A stretch of DNA of 64,000 nucleotides from Anaerolineales bacterium (GCA_013360875.1 JABWAU010000005.1:1-64000); one strand, 5' to 3'. Counted from the stretch's first letter, positions 45,682 through 53,141 are shown. Translations and numbers: made by a program. The notes: generated by a model not told the origin, from the sequence alone.

Positions 45682-46185
45682 GACCTATCCCCCGACCCCT
45701 TCCCTAACAGGGAAGGGGAGAAGGTAGAATATGCCTGTAAAGAATATTGTTCGTGGACAGAAAGTTTCATCTGAAATGCTTGGGCGCGCAAAGGAATTGC
45801 GCCGTGAGATGACGCCTGCGGAGAAAATCCTTTGGAAGCATTTAAAGGCGAACAGACTGAATGGTTTGCATTTTCGCAGACAGCAGATCGTTCACGGATA
45901 TTTTCCTGATTTCTATTGTCATCAACATGAGTTGATCGTGGAAGTGGATGGGGGTATTCATGACCTGCAAAAGGATTATGATGCGGAACGCGAAGAGTAT
46001 TTGGCTTCACTTGGGTTTCGGATCATTCGGTTTACGAATGAAGAGATACAGAAAGATCTGAAAGGCGTGTTGCAGAGGATTGTGGAAGAGTGTAAAAGGA
46101 CCTAACCCCCGACCCCTTCCCTAGGAGGGAAGGGGAGATGCTCCCCCTTTCCTTCTTCAAGGAAAGGGGGCTGGGGGGATAGGTC
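45682..46185. mobile_element. DUF559-carrying element with 12-bp perfect terminal inverted repeats
   Basis: GACCTATCCCCC (45682-45693) is the exact reverse complement of GGGGGATAGGTC (46174-46185). Inside the left end is the hairpin CCCCTTCCCT-aac-AGGGAAGGGG. The right end carries CCCCTTCCCT-agg-AGGGAAGGGG and a third hairpin of CCCCCTTTCCTT type. The only gene is a DUF559 endonuclease whose stop codon abuts the right repeat. The same end sequence occurs without a gene at 52399-52410. Confidence 0.65.
45731..46105 (+). CDS. DUF559 endonuclease-domain protein
   Basis: The 124-residue basic protein is a typical DUF559 member (PD-(D/E)XK/VSR-like fold). It has EMTPAEKILWKHLKANRLNGL, FRRQQIVHGYFPDFYC with the active-site Asp, and LIVEVDGGIHD (E-x-D). 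Known relatives are small Vsr-like nucleases of mostly unknown role. It interrupts the spacing between two formate dehydrogenase genes and is enclosed by hairpin repeats with terminal inverted repeats. It therefore probably arrived as part of a small mobile or REP-like unit rather than serving formate metabolism. Confidence 0.85.
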   Translation: MPVKNIVRGQKVSSEMLGRAKELRREMTPAEKILWKHLKANRLNGLHFRRQQIVHGYFPDFYCHQHELIVEVDGGIHDLQKDYDAEREEYLASLGFRIIRFTNEEIQKDLKGVLQRIVEECKRT

Positions 46186-46229
46186 CGATGCGACACTGAT
46201 TTTGATGGTATTTGCCAGAGGAGAGCGTT

Positions 46230-48479
46230 ATGGTTACTGAACTTCAACTCAATCCCACGCGCGTCGTCGAAGACCGTGTGGTTACGACCGTCTGTTCCTA
46301 CTGCGGAGTGGGATGCAATTTAGAGTTACATCTCAAAGATGACTTCATCTTCAAAGTCACCTCGCCCTTTGACTCGCCTGTCAATCACGGAAATTTATGT
46401 GTGAAGGGGCGCTTTGGCTATGATTACGTTTACCATCCCAAGCGCGTGACCACGCCGCTCGTGCGGAGATATTTGCTGGAAGGAAAGCCCAAGCCAGAGG
46501 GGCGCGAACAAGTCTTTGCCATCAGCATGGACGGCAAACCGATTCCCAATTCCCAAATCTCGAATGATTGGGATTGGGTCGCAACCAATTGGGACACTGC
46601 ACTCGACATGGTTGCCGAAAATCTCGTCCGCATCTACCAGCGCGACGGTTCGGATGCGATGGCGGTCTATTGCTGCGCCAAAGCGACGAACGAAGATAAT
46701 TACCTCCTGCAAAAAATGTGGCGTGCGCTGTTCCGCACGAATAACGTGGATCACTGCACGCGTCTGTGCCATGCGGGGTCGGTGGTGGCGCTGCAAAAGG
46801 CAATCGGCTCCTCGGCGATGAGCAACACGGCTTCGCAGGTTATCATGAACGATGTATTCATCGTCACGGGGTCGAACACAGGCGAGAATCATCCCATCAT
46901 TGCGCTGCAGATGAAGGAAGCGGTACAGAAGCATGGCGCGAAGATGATTGTCGTGGACCCGCGCCGCATTGACCTGGTGGACTTTGCCGAGTTATGGCTT
47001 CCGCTCAAGCCGGGCACGAACGTGCCTGTATTCAGCGCGATGGCGCATGTAATTGTGAAAGAGAACCTGGTCAATTGGGATTTTGTCAATCGGCGGACTG
47101 AAGGATTTCAGGAGTTTGTCGAATCGCTCGAAAAGTTCACGCCGGAATACGCCGAGGAAATCAGCGGCGTCCCCGCCGAGGATATTCGCAAGGCTGCGCG
47201 GATGTATGCCACTGCGAAGAACGGCGCGATTTACTGGGGCATGGGCATCTCGCAACTCTCACACGGCACTGCCAGCGCTCTTGCCCTAATCCATCTGGCA
47301 TTTCTCACGGGTCATGTGGGACGCGACGGCACGGGGCTGAATCCGTTGCGCGGGCAGAACAATGTGCAGGGCGCGAGCGACATGGGCGCGATGCCGTTCC
47401 ATTATCCCGGCTACATGCGTGTGGACAACGAAGACAACGCCCGCAAATGGGAAGCGGCGTGGAACATCGAACCCGGCGGTCTCTCGCGCAAACTCGGTCT
47501 CACCACCACCGAGATTCTCGGTCACGCGCACGAGGGCGGCATCCGGGCGTTGTACATCATGGGCGAGAACCCGATGATGTCTGAGCCGAACCTCAACGAG
47601 ACGCGCAAGCATATGACGCATCTCGAATTTCTTGTCTCGCAGGATTTGTTCATCAACGAGTCGGGCGCGTTTGCGGATGTCTTTTTGCCCGCGGCTTCGT
47701 TTGCAGAAAAGGATGGGACGTTCACCAACACCGACCGGAGAGTCCAACGCGTGCGGACGGCTCTTTCGCCCCGTGGGCAGGCGCGTCCAGACTGGAAAAT
47801 TCTCTGCGATTTGGCGACCAGGCTCGAGCGTAGATTGAAGCGTGGCTCTTCATCCAAATGGGATTATGAGTCGCCCGAAGAAATCCTGCGCGAGATGGCG
47901 TCCGTCAACAGTGATTACGCGGGCATCACGTATGAACGCATCGCGAAGGTCGGTCTGCAATATCCCGTGCCCGATATGAATCATCCCGGCACGCCGACGT
48001 TGTTCAAAGAGACGTTCCCCAGCGGGCGCGGCAAGTTCATCCCGCTGGATTATGTGCCGGTGATGGAGCAAGCCGATGACGAGTATCCGTTCATCCTGAC
48101 GACGGGACGCCTGCTCGAACACTGGCACGGCGGCACGATGACGCGTCACTCGTCGCTGAATGAGGCGTACCCCGAAGCGCGCGTGGAGATCCACCCCGCG
48201 GACGCAGAGATGCACGGCATCACGAATAACATGCCCGTGCGCGTGACCTCCCGCCGCGGCGAGATTGTGTTGCGCGCCACTGTCACTGAGAAGACGTCGG
48301 TGGGCGTGGTGTTCATCCCGTGGCACTTCGCGGAAGCCGCCGCCAATTTGCTGACGAACGACGCCCTCGACCCGCAGGCGAAGATTCCCGAGTTCAAGGC
48401 GTGCGCGGTGCAGGTGTTCCCCGCGAGGGAGGATGAGTTGCCGAATCCTGAGGTTGAGGTGAGGAGGGGGAGGTATTAA
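46230..48479 (+). CDS. fdhA: Formate dehydrogenase catalytic subunit, cysteine-containing paralogue
   Basis: The 749-residue molybdopterin oxidoreductase has an N-terminal [4Fe-4S] motif (CSYCGVGCNLEL). The active-site segment HCTRLCHAGSV places Cys (about residue 180) where the upstream copy has selenocysteine. [16 protein letters not shown] and a C-terminal molydopterin-dinucleotide domain (RLLEHWHGGTMTRHS) follow. It has an extra loop of about 40 residues before the active site relative to the first copy. ATG 46230 follows GAGGAG; the ORF-track start at 46212 is a TTG. It probably shares the same diaphorase and serves when selenium is limiting. Confidence 0.92.
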   Translation: MVTELQLNPTRVVEDRVVTTVCSYCGVGCNLELHLKDDFIFKVTSPFDSPVNHGNLCVKGRFGYDYVYHPKRVTTPLVRRYLLEGKPKPEGREQVFAISMDGKPIPNSQISNDWDWVATNWDTALDMVAENLVRIYQRDGSDAMAVYCCAKATNEDNYLLQKMWRALFRTNNVDHCTRLCHAGSVVALQKAIGSSAMSNTASQVIMNDVFIVTGSNTGENHPIIALQMKEAVQKHGAKMIVVDPRRIDLVDFAELWLPLKPGTNVPVFSAMAHVIVKENLVNWDFVNRRTEGFQEFVESLEKFTPEYAEEISGVPAEDIRKAARMYATAKNGAIYWGMGISQLSHGTASALALIHLAFLTGHVGRDGTGLNPLRGQNNVQGASDMGAMPFHYPGYMRVDNEDNARKWEAAWNIEPGGLSRKLGLTTTEILGHAHEGGIRALYIMGENPMMSEPNLNETRKHMTHLEFLVSQDLFINESGAFADVFLPAASFAEKDGTFTNTDRRVQRVRTALSPRGQARPDWKILCDLATRLERRLKRGSSSKWDYESPEEILREMASVNSDYAGITYERIAKVGLQYPVPDMNHPGTPTLFKETFPSGRGKFIPLDYVPVMEQADDEYPFILTTGRLLEHWHGGTMTRHSSLNEAYPEARVEIHPADAEMHGITNNMPVRVTSRRGEIVLRATVTEKTSVGVVFIPWHFAEAAANLLTNDALDPQAKIPEFKACAVQVFPAREDELPNPEVEVRRGRY

Positions 48480-48521
48480 TTTTTTACCGCTAAGCCGCAA
48501 AGAGCGCGAAGATTTAAAAAT

Positions 48522-48554
48522 AGAACTCGGAGATTTGGAAAATCTCCGAGTTCT
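48522..48554. terminator. Bidirectional terminator
   Basis: AGAACTCGGAGATTT (48522-48536) pairs perfectly with AAATCTCCGAGTTCT (48540-48554) around a 3-nt loop, with A-rich and T-rich flanks. It separates the formate dehydrogenase operon from the converging HEPN-pair operon. Confidence 0.85.
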
Positions 48555-48561
48555 TTGTTCC

Positions 48562-49134
48562 TTAAGATGAATTGACTATTGATTTCAATACTTCTATTGC
48601 TTTTTGATTACCTTTCGGCGATAAGCTAAGGGTTCTATCGCCGTCATAAAGTTTTTTGTCAATATAACCTGTATTCTTCAAATTATTTAGAAGCATTGGT
48701 AATGAACTTCCTGATTTTAATCCTTGACCTTCATAAAGCGGTTTGAAGGAATCGTATGATATTGAAGGTGACTTCAAACCAGTTTCTATCGCATAAAGCA
48801 ATACCAAGATGGCTTCTGTTACATTTCCATAAAGACCAGTACGTAGCAATTGAGGAACACTGTTTTTAAATGCAAGGACTTTTTTGGTAAGTAAAGAGCC
48901 TTGAGGTAATTCTGCTCTAAGTTCAAGTATGGAATTTGGGTCTTCGTTGCTATCTGGTTGTGAGAAAATTTCTTTTGCATTTTCATTACTAGGCGCTTGA
49001 AGCGTCATGACATTTTCAGATGATAGAAACTGCAATAGCTCCTTAAGTTCCGAAATATCTGAGACATCAGCGATGAGAGTTACTCCTGGTTGTATCTCAA
49101 TTCGAACTTCCCGCAGTCGAAAATTACTGGTCAT
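48562..49134 (-). CDS. Unknown protein, partner of HEPN-like protein
   Basis: The protein of about 190 residues is not recognised. Its N-terminus is a short beta-rich region (VRIEIQPGVTLIADVSD), the middle is Ser/Asn-rich, and the C-terminal half is helical. A possible winged-helix end reads LPMLLNNLKNTGYIDKKLYDG. The start at 49134 overlaps the upstream stop by 11 nt and has AGGAGG six nt before it, so the two are translationally coupled. The gene is visibly more A+T-rich than the formate dehydrogenase genes, suggesting transfer. Confidence 0.7.
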   Translation of the reverse strand: MTSNFRLREVRIEIQPGVTLIADVSDISELKELLQFLSSENVMTLQAPSNENAKEIFSQPDSNEDPNSILELRAELPQGSLLTKKVLAFKNSVPQLLRTGLYGNVTEAILVLLYAIETGLKSPSISYDSFKPLYEGQGLKSGSSLPMLLNNLKNTGYIDKKLYDGDRTLSLSPKGNQKAIEVLKSIVNSS

Positions 49135-49876
49135 TAGCGACCTCCTTTTGGATTTGGCTAATCCTAAAACGACCCAGACCAGATAATGTCCAAGTCTTTG
49201 AAGATTTATCAAAATAGAAGAGCTTTTTTGAGCCGCTGTTTCTTGCTACGATATTGATGAACTCATCTTGCTTTAGTCTGAGTGCATCTCCTTCTTTTTT
49301 GAAATAGTCGTTAACTTGTTCAACATCACTTGGGTTCAATTCGGCTACTGCAACTAAAACTTTATCTGTTCGATTTTGAAGACTTGAGACAGGGACAACT
49401 GATGTTTGGAAAGTGGCATCCGCTGCACTTTTTTGCCCCTCATTTAATATCCCGTTTTGAGATTTGACAAGTTCGTCTATTTTTATTCCGAATGCTTGGT
49501 CGATGACAAATTCAACTGTTTCTTTGTAATCAAGTAGTGTTACATCTGTTATTGTCTTACCTGCTGATTGGTGATAGAAGTCACAACGGATTTCGGTATA
49601 GTAATAATCAATATCGCTCCATACTTGTTCGTCAATAGTATTCAACTTAGACTTTATTGTCTTTACAAGAGTGTCTCTGTGTTTGTGTGCATCAGTCAAA
49701 GTGACTTTGGCGACGTGTTGGAGATAACCACGGCAAGCAGTCTCAAAGGCTGAGTCAATCAAAATAACAGCAAGCCGATTCTTGTGGGGAATGGATGATT
49801 GACGTACTAACTCCACGCCAAGCATTGTGTCAATTATGCCTCTGAGAATAGGATTTGCTCTTTCTTTGCTTACCAC
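49124..49876 (-). CDS. HEPN-domain-like protein
   Basis: The 250-residue protein has a helical N-terminal half with LAVILIDSAFETACRGYL and EIRCDFYHQSAG. The RCDFYH stretch fits the Rx4-6H motif of HEPN ribonucleases, and the surrounding helices match their usual layout. The C-terminal half is unassigned. It starts at a GTG with AGAGG upstream, and a TATACT box lies about 45 nt before it. HEPN proteins often act in toxin-antitoxin or abortive-infection systems, so with its coupled partner it is a candidate defence pair. Confidence 0.6.
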   Translation of the reverse strand: MVSKERANPILRGIIDTMLGVELVRQSSIPHKNRLAVILIDSAFETACRGYLQHVAKVTLTDAHKHRDTLVKTIKSKLNTIDEQVWSDIDYYYTEIRCDFYHQSAGKTITDVTLLDYKETVEFVIDQAFGIKIDELVKSQNGILNEGQKSAADATFQTSVVPVSSLQNRTDKVLVAVAELNPSDVEQVNDYFKKEGDALRLKQDEFINIVARNSGSKKLFYFDKSSKTWTLSGLGRFRISQIQKEVANDQ

Positions 49877-49950
49877 GCTTGCCTCTTTGCTGTTGGAGAT
49901 GTTGTTTTAGAGAGTTGTTTTCCAGTATACCTCTACACTTAACTTATTGG

Positions 49951-50260
49951 AGCGGTAACTGATGAATACGGGGTTTTCGATGCGAGGCGGGACCTCACCA
50001 CTTCGACAGGCTCAGTGCGGCGCCTGGTTGAGTTGATTGATCGGCGTGTCGGGTTGTCCCTCTCCCAAGGGAGAGGGTATGGAGTTGACTTCTTTTCTCT
50101 GCCAATGGATAGGTTGGTTTGCGAAGGCAAGTTTTCATTTCAAGATGGTTTTGGCTTCTCCCCCGTGGGGGAGACGGGAGAGGGGTTTTGTCCCAATGGA
50201 GACGATTTCCGTTCTGTGGGATGAAAAGTTGGGTCGCATGGTTATTGGGTATTGCGTTAA
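49951..50260. repeat. Boundary repeat unit R1
   Basis: This gap opens with GCGGTAACTGATGAA and runs through GATCGGCGTGTCGGGTTGTC and the hairpin CCCTCTCCCAAGGGAGAGGG. A GGGGGAGACGGGAGAGGGG stretch and TTGGGTCGCATGGTTA follow. The same blocks recur at 50844, 52363 and 53217 between the accessory modules. No gene is seen. Confidence 0.7.
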
Positions 50261-50263
50261 CTC

Positions 50264-50293
50264 AAAAGTCCCCGAATTGACTCAGGGACTTTT
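50264..50293 (-). terminator. Terminator of the HigBA-like operon
   Basis: AAAAGTCCC (50264-50272) pairs with GGGACTTTT (50285-50293) just after the antitoxin stop codon on the minus strand. It ends in a T-run in the direction of transcription. Confidence 0.7.
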
Positions 50294-50297
50294 CGAT

Positions 50298-50528
50298 TTA
50301 GATGTCAGTTATTTCGGGTACATGCTCATCTTCATACTTTTCAATAAGGACTCCCAAAACTTCCATCAACGATGCCAGCGGATGATTTTCGTCTTCACCG
50401 ATGGTGTCAATCAGATTGTCCAGCAGGCGGACAGCCTCCTGATATTCCTTTTCGGTGTGCGGAATATAGAGGATTTTGGAAACTTCTGTCCAATGCGGAG
50501 AGGCTTGTTCAATTTTTATATCTAACAT
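50298..50528 (-). CDS. HigA-like antitoxin, short form without HTH domain
   Basis: The 76-residue protein matches the N-terminal part of HigA antitoxins (EYQEAVRLLDNLIDTIGEDENHPLASLMEVLGVLIEKYEDEHVP). It stops where the family usually continues into a DNA-binding HTH domain. A terminator follows the stop directly, so the short form is the encoded form. ATG 50528 follows AAGGAG, which overlaps the toxin stop. It may neutralise the toxin but should not repress the promoter by itself. Confidence 0.8.
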   Translation of the reverse strand: MLDIKIEQASPHWTEVSKILYIPHTEKEYQEAVRLLDNLIDTIGEDENHPLASLMEVLGVLIEKYEDEHVPEITDI

Positions 50529-50530
50529 AA

Positions 50531-50818
50531 CTACTCCTTCCATTTTCCTTGGTCATACTCTTGGTGGGTCAACACAGCCCGAATATAAATAATGTGTCGA
50601 TTGTAATGGATCGCGGCAATCAAACGCACTTTGTTGCCGCCAATATTGAATACCGTTAATTTGCCAACTTGGTCTGCACTGCCATAAGTTTTTCGTAACT
50701 CCGCAAAGGATTTGAATTCGTTCTTCTTTGCCTGTCGGTACCAATTCTGTAAAGCAGATTTGGTATCTGGGTGCTTTTCTGCGAACTCATTGAGGCGTTT
50801 TCGTGTGATGATGTGCAT
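50531..50818 (-). CDS. higB: HigB-family mRNA interferase toxin
   Basis: The 95-residue protein has the HigB/RelE-like pattern: the N-terminal TRKRLNEFAEKHPDTKSAL, the central FNIGGNKVRLIAAIHYNRHIIYI, and the C-terminal LTHQEYDQGKW. HigB toxins cleave mRNA on ribosomes. The toxin gene comes first, as usual in higBA. The promoter -10 (TATAAT, 50832-50837) lies 13 nt upstream of the ATG, with no evident Shine-Dalgarno. Confidence 0.9.
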   Translation of the reverse strand: MHIITRKRLNEFAEKHPDTKSALQNWYRQAKKNEFKSFAELRKTYGSADQVGKLTVFNIGGNKVRLIAAIHYNRHIIYIRAVLTHQEYDQGKWKE

Positions 50819-50831
50819 GGTTGGCTAAGTA

Positions 50832-50837
50832 ATTATA
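50832..50837 (-). promoter_or_regulatory. -10 element of the higBA operon
   Basis: TATAAT on the minus strand lies 13 nt before the higB ATG and immediately beside the GCGGTAACTGATG boundary repeat, which would occupy the -35 region. Confidence 0.5.
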
Positions 50838-50843
50838 CCCTCT

Positions 50844-50975
50844 GCGGTAACTGATGAAAACGGGGTTTTCGATGCGGGTCATGACCTCACCCTGTTTGAG
50901 TTAATTGATCGGCGTGTCGGGTTGTCCCTCTCCCGCGGGGAGAGGGTATGGGGACGAATTCTTTTCTGAGGTGAT
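50844..50975. repeat. Boundary repeat unit R2
   Basis: GCGGTAACTGATGAAAACGG, GATCGGCGTGTCGGGTTGTC and the hairpin CCCTCTCCCGCGGGGAGAGGG follow in the same order as in R1. It ends near a GGGTTGCATGATTGA variant of the R1 tail. No gene is seen from here to 51327. Confidence 0.7.
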
Positions 50976-51028
50976 GAAGAGCTGGGTTGCATGATTGAAT
51001 GAGATTATACCGCCCTTGCTTTGTAAAA

Positions 51029-51320
51029 ATAGCCCGACGGTTTATCGTGGGCGAACGAGACGGGAGAGAGGTTCGGCTTTTCTGTGTGCTGTGGCATGGA
51101 TGTGTCCCTTGCGGAGGATTATGCACTTGTCACCGCATGGACGTAAACGTCCACGCTATTCGTACGAAGCCGACTCAAGTCGGCTAATCGGCTTCGCCGA
51201 TTTTGTACGAATAGCCCGACGGTTCAACGTCGGGCGGGTAATAGGTGAAGTGAGACTCGGCTAGGGAAGATGGGAGAGATGTTTGGTGTTTCTGTGTGCC
51301 GTGGCATGGGTGTGTCCCTT
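51029..51320. repeat. Tandem boundary repeats between R2 and the JAMM operon
   Basis: Two related copies (51029-51110 and 51210-51320) each run from AATAGCCCGACGGTT through GGGAGAGA to GTGGCATGG-TGTGTCCCTT. Between them lie palindromes such as CCGACTCAAGTCGG. The second copy ends 7 nt before the stop codon of the 51328 gene, and a third tail copy lies at 52511-52563. This may be an empty or decayed cassette. Confidence 0.6.
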
Positions 51321-51327
51321 ACAGAAG

Positions 51328-51603
51328 TTACTTTACAATGCCTCGATCATCCAAAAACTCAACGGGGTCTTTGTCCTTGCCGTGTTCCCACATCAAGGAG
51401 AAGAACCAAATTCCACTTTCGCCGATCCAGAAATCGGCGGGGGTGAAGGTCATGTTTGAGTCTAGGGGTTTCTTGTCACTTTCGGGGGTGTACTCCGCTT
51501 GCCAGCCGAAGATTTCTCCCTGCCAGTATTTGCCAACCGAATGAAGGTGATTCGCAAACGACTTGACTTCCTTCAAATCCGGGACAGCTTTGATAACATT
51601 CAT
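51328..51603 (-). CDS. Unknown small protein, third gene of the JAMM unit
   Basis: The 91-residue protein is not recognised. It is rich in aromatic residues (YWQGEIFGWQAEY, GESGIWFFSLMWEHG), suggesting a compact beta-rich fold, and has no signal peptide or membrane helix. Its ATG overlaps the preceding stop as ATGA, so it is coupled to the 87-residue gene. Its stop codon lies 7 nt from the boundary repeat. Confidence 0.6.
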   Translation of the reverse strand: MNVIKAVPDLKEVKSFANHLHSVGKYWQGEIFGWQAEYTPESDKKPLDSNMTFTPADFWIGESGIWFFSLMWEHGKDKDPVEFLDDRGIVK

Positions 51604-51863
51604 TGCCCACGCAAAACTTGCTTGATTTTTATATCATCGCCTCCGACTTCGATAATCAAATCGCCGCCGCGTGTGTTGATGTAATCTTTGGCTCCGTAGT
51701 TAATCCGCCAGAGCATACCGTTATCAGCATGCTGGGTGATTGTGACAAGGCTCTGGACGATGTCCACGCCCAATTCACGGGCGCGCTTATTGGCTGTCGC
51801 CATTACCCTCGCGAGCGTCACAGCCATATCATCTTGAAGAACTTCGGAAGAAAGAGTAGCCAT
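51600..51863 (-). CDS. Unknown small protein, second gene of the JAMM unit
   Basis: The 87-residue protein is not recognised. An N-terminal helix (TLARVMATANKRARELG) is followed by beta strands (SLVTITQHADN, LIIEVGGDDIKIKQVL). The C-terminus is RGQ, not the GG of ubiquitin-like proteins. AAGGAG precedes the ATG, 11 nt after the JAMM gene. It is a possible substrate, adaptor or regulator of the JAMM protein. Confidence 0.6.
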   Translation of the reverse strand: MATLSSEVLQDDMAVTLARVMATANKRARELGVDIVQSLVTITQHADNGMLWRINYGAKDYINTRGGDLIIEVGGDDIKIKQVLRGQ

Positions 51864-51874
51864 TCTAAAACTCC

Positions 51875-52309
51875 TTACGAGTTAAACACGGTTTCCGTGT
51901 CATCCATTTCACGTACTTGTCCGGCGGGTGATATAAGATAAATCACCGCTTGAGAGATTACGAACTCGCCAACATAGTCATTGCCTTTCAAGTCAGGGTC
52001 ATCGCGGACAGCGCGTTTGTCAGTTTCACTTGGTTCTTGAAGATAGTCACTGCCTGTGTTGGGATGTGTATGAAACGACGCGACAATCTCCAAATCATTT
52101 ATCGTGCAATCTCTATGAGGCGGAACTTGAATCGTGTCCTGTAATCCTCTTTGCCAACGTATAACGCTCAAATCTCCATCTGCATCTCTGACAACAAAAC
52201 CGCCTTCTTCGTGTCCGCCTGTCGCACCCGGATTTGAATCTATCCATGCTTGTTGCAATCCAGAGCGGATATTGGCGTCGAATAAAACAGTTCTTGATGT
52301 CAGCGGCAT
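51875..52309 (-). CDS. JAMM/MPN-domain metalloprotease-like protein
   Basis: The 144-residue protein has the JAMM zinc motif. An upstream Glu lies in GGHEEGGFVV (about residue 33), HxHP is in ASFHTHPNTGSDYLQEPS, and the Ser and Asp of S-x-x-D are in PSETD. JAMM enzymes remove ubiquitin-like tags or act as small peptidases. Bacterial forms occur with E1/E2-like or siderophore/thiamine sulfur-carrier systems, but no E1- or E2-like protein is visible here. The ATG is 6 nt after a TATAAT box, so the transcript is probably leaderless. Confidence 0.78.
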   Translation of the reverse strand: MPLTSRTVLFDANIRSGLQQAWIDSNPGATGGHEEGGFVVRDADGDLSVIRWQRGLQDTIQVPPHRDCTINDLEIVASFHTHPNTGSDYLQEPSETDKRAVRDDPDLKGNDYVGEFVISQAVIYLISPAGQVREMDDTETVFNS

Positions 52310-52315
52310 AGGGGA

Positions 52316-52321
52316 ATTATA
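52316..52321 (-). promoter_or_regulatory. -10 element of the JAMM operon
   Basis: TATAAT on the minus strand is separated from the ATG by only TTCCCCT-type sequence (6 nt), placing the transcription start at or next to the A of ATG. Confidence 0.6.
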
Positions 52322-52362
52322 CCGCTTCCCCTATAGCAAAATTCTATGCGCGAGAACACGCG

Positions 52363-52563
52363 GCGGTAATTGATGAAAACGGACTTTTCGATGGGCGGGA
52401 CCTATCCCCCCGCCCTTCCCAAATGGGAAGGGAGCTTAAAGTCTGGTGGGTTTGTTGATTTTCCAAGGCAATGTGCAGTTTCGAGAAGCAAAGGCCTCTC
52501 CCCATTTGGGGAGACGGGAGAGGGGTTTGGTGATTCTGTGTGCCGTGGCATGGGCGTGTCCCT
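52363..52563. repeat. Boundary repeat unit R3
   Basis: It begins GCGGTAATTGATGAAAACGG and contains GACCTATCCCCC (identical to the DUF559-element terminus). The hairpin CCCTTCCCAAATGGGAAGGG and a GGGGAGACGGGAGAGGGGTT block follow. It ends with TGCCGTGGCATGGGCGTGTC. The stop codon of the PemK-like gene (52562-52564) lies inside the tail repeat. Confidence 0.7.
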
Positions 52564-52903
52564 ACTTAATCCCAAACAACACTTTCAATTTACCATCCAC
52601 TTCCTTTTGCTTTGATACTGGCAATTGTCCCAATTCACGGACGATGATACTGGATGCAACCGTCATCATTCGATGGAGTTGCAAGGTGGAGGAGACTCGC
52701 AAGCCCGTCGAAGAGAAGTCTTTATCTGTTTCGGCGAATACGAGATCGGTCGAGAGTGGCTTGTCAGGCACGCGGCTGGTGATGAAGGCTAAAACTACAT
52801 GCTTGTGCTCACCGATAGGTTCGGTCAGACATACAGCAGGTCGCACCTTTGTGCTGGAAAGGTCGTCAAACGGAAAAGGGACAAGCACAACCTTATGCTT
52901 CAT
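52562..52903 (-). CDS. PemK/MazF-family toxin
   Basis: The 113-residue protein has the PemK/MazF pattern: KVVLVPFPFDDLSSTKVRPAVCL at the N-terminus, AFITSRVP in the middle, and LRVSSTLQLHRMMTVASS before the C-terminal helix. These toxins are sequence-specific endoribonucleases. The start at 52903 overlaps the antitoxin gene end (52893), indicating coupling. The track start at 52963 lies within the antitoxin gene. Confidence 0.88.
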   Translation of the reverse strand: MKHKVVLVPFPFDDLSSTKVRPAVCLTEPIGEHKHVVLAFITSRVPDKPLSTDLVFAETDKDFSSTGLRVSSTLQLHRMMTVASSIIVRELGQLPVSKQKEVDGKLKVLFGIK

Positions 52904-53141
52904 AAAACGGTTTTCCGTCGCTGATTGTGTAAATGTCTTCTTCGGGGTCGCGCAGATATTCAAAAGCAGGGTTGCTTAGGGTTGCTTTTAGCCAGTCCGT
53001 TTCGCTCCAGTCAACTGCAATCTCGGTCAGCGGCGAAAGAACAATGACACGAACGCGTTTCGGTCCAGCAAAGGGAAGAATACCGTCCAGTTTGAGTTGG
53101 TGGTTTTCGTCAACTGTCCCTGTCATTTCTATGGCTGTCAT
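52893..53141 (-). CDS. Antitoxin-like protein paired with PemK/MazF
   Basis: The protein of about 82 residues has a beta-rich N-terminus (MTGTVDENHQLKLDGILP) reminiscent of AbrB-type or DUF104-like antitoxins. An acidic C-terminal tail with WSETDWLKATLSNPAFEYL is suited to toxin binding. It precedes and overlaps the toxin gene. ATG 53141 follows GGAAG; ATG 53153 and GTG 53162 are alternatives. A TATAAT box lies at 53207-53212. Confidence 0.75.
   Translation of the reverse strand: MTAIEMTGTVDENHQLKLDGILPFAGPKRVRVIVLSPLTEIAVDWSETDWLKATLSNPAFEYLRDPEEDIYTISDGKPFYEA

Noticed and set aside
43803-46010. 735-residue minus-strand ORF
   Set aside because: It is antisense to the formate dehydrogenase genes, has low-complexity composition and no motifs. 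It is a shadow ORF of G+C-rich coding DNA.
51875-52309. JAMM gene as part of a full bacterial ubiquitin-like conjugation system
   Set aside because: No E1- or E2-like protein is visible, and the small partner ends in RGQ rather than GG.
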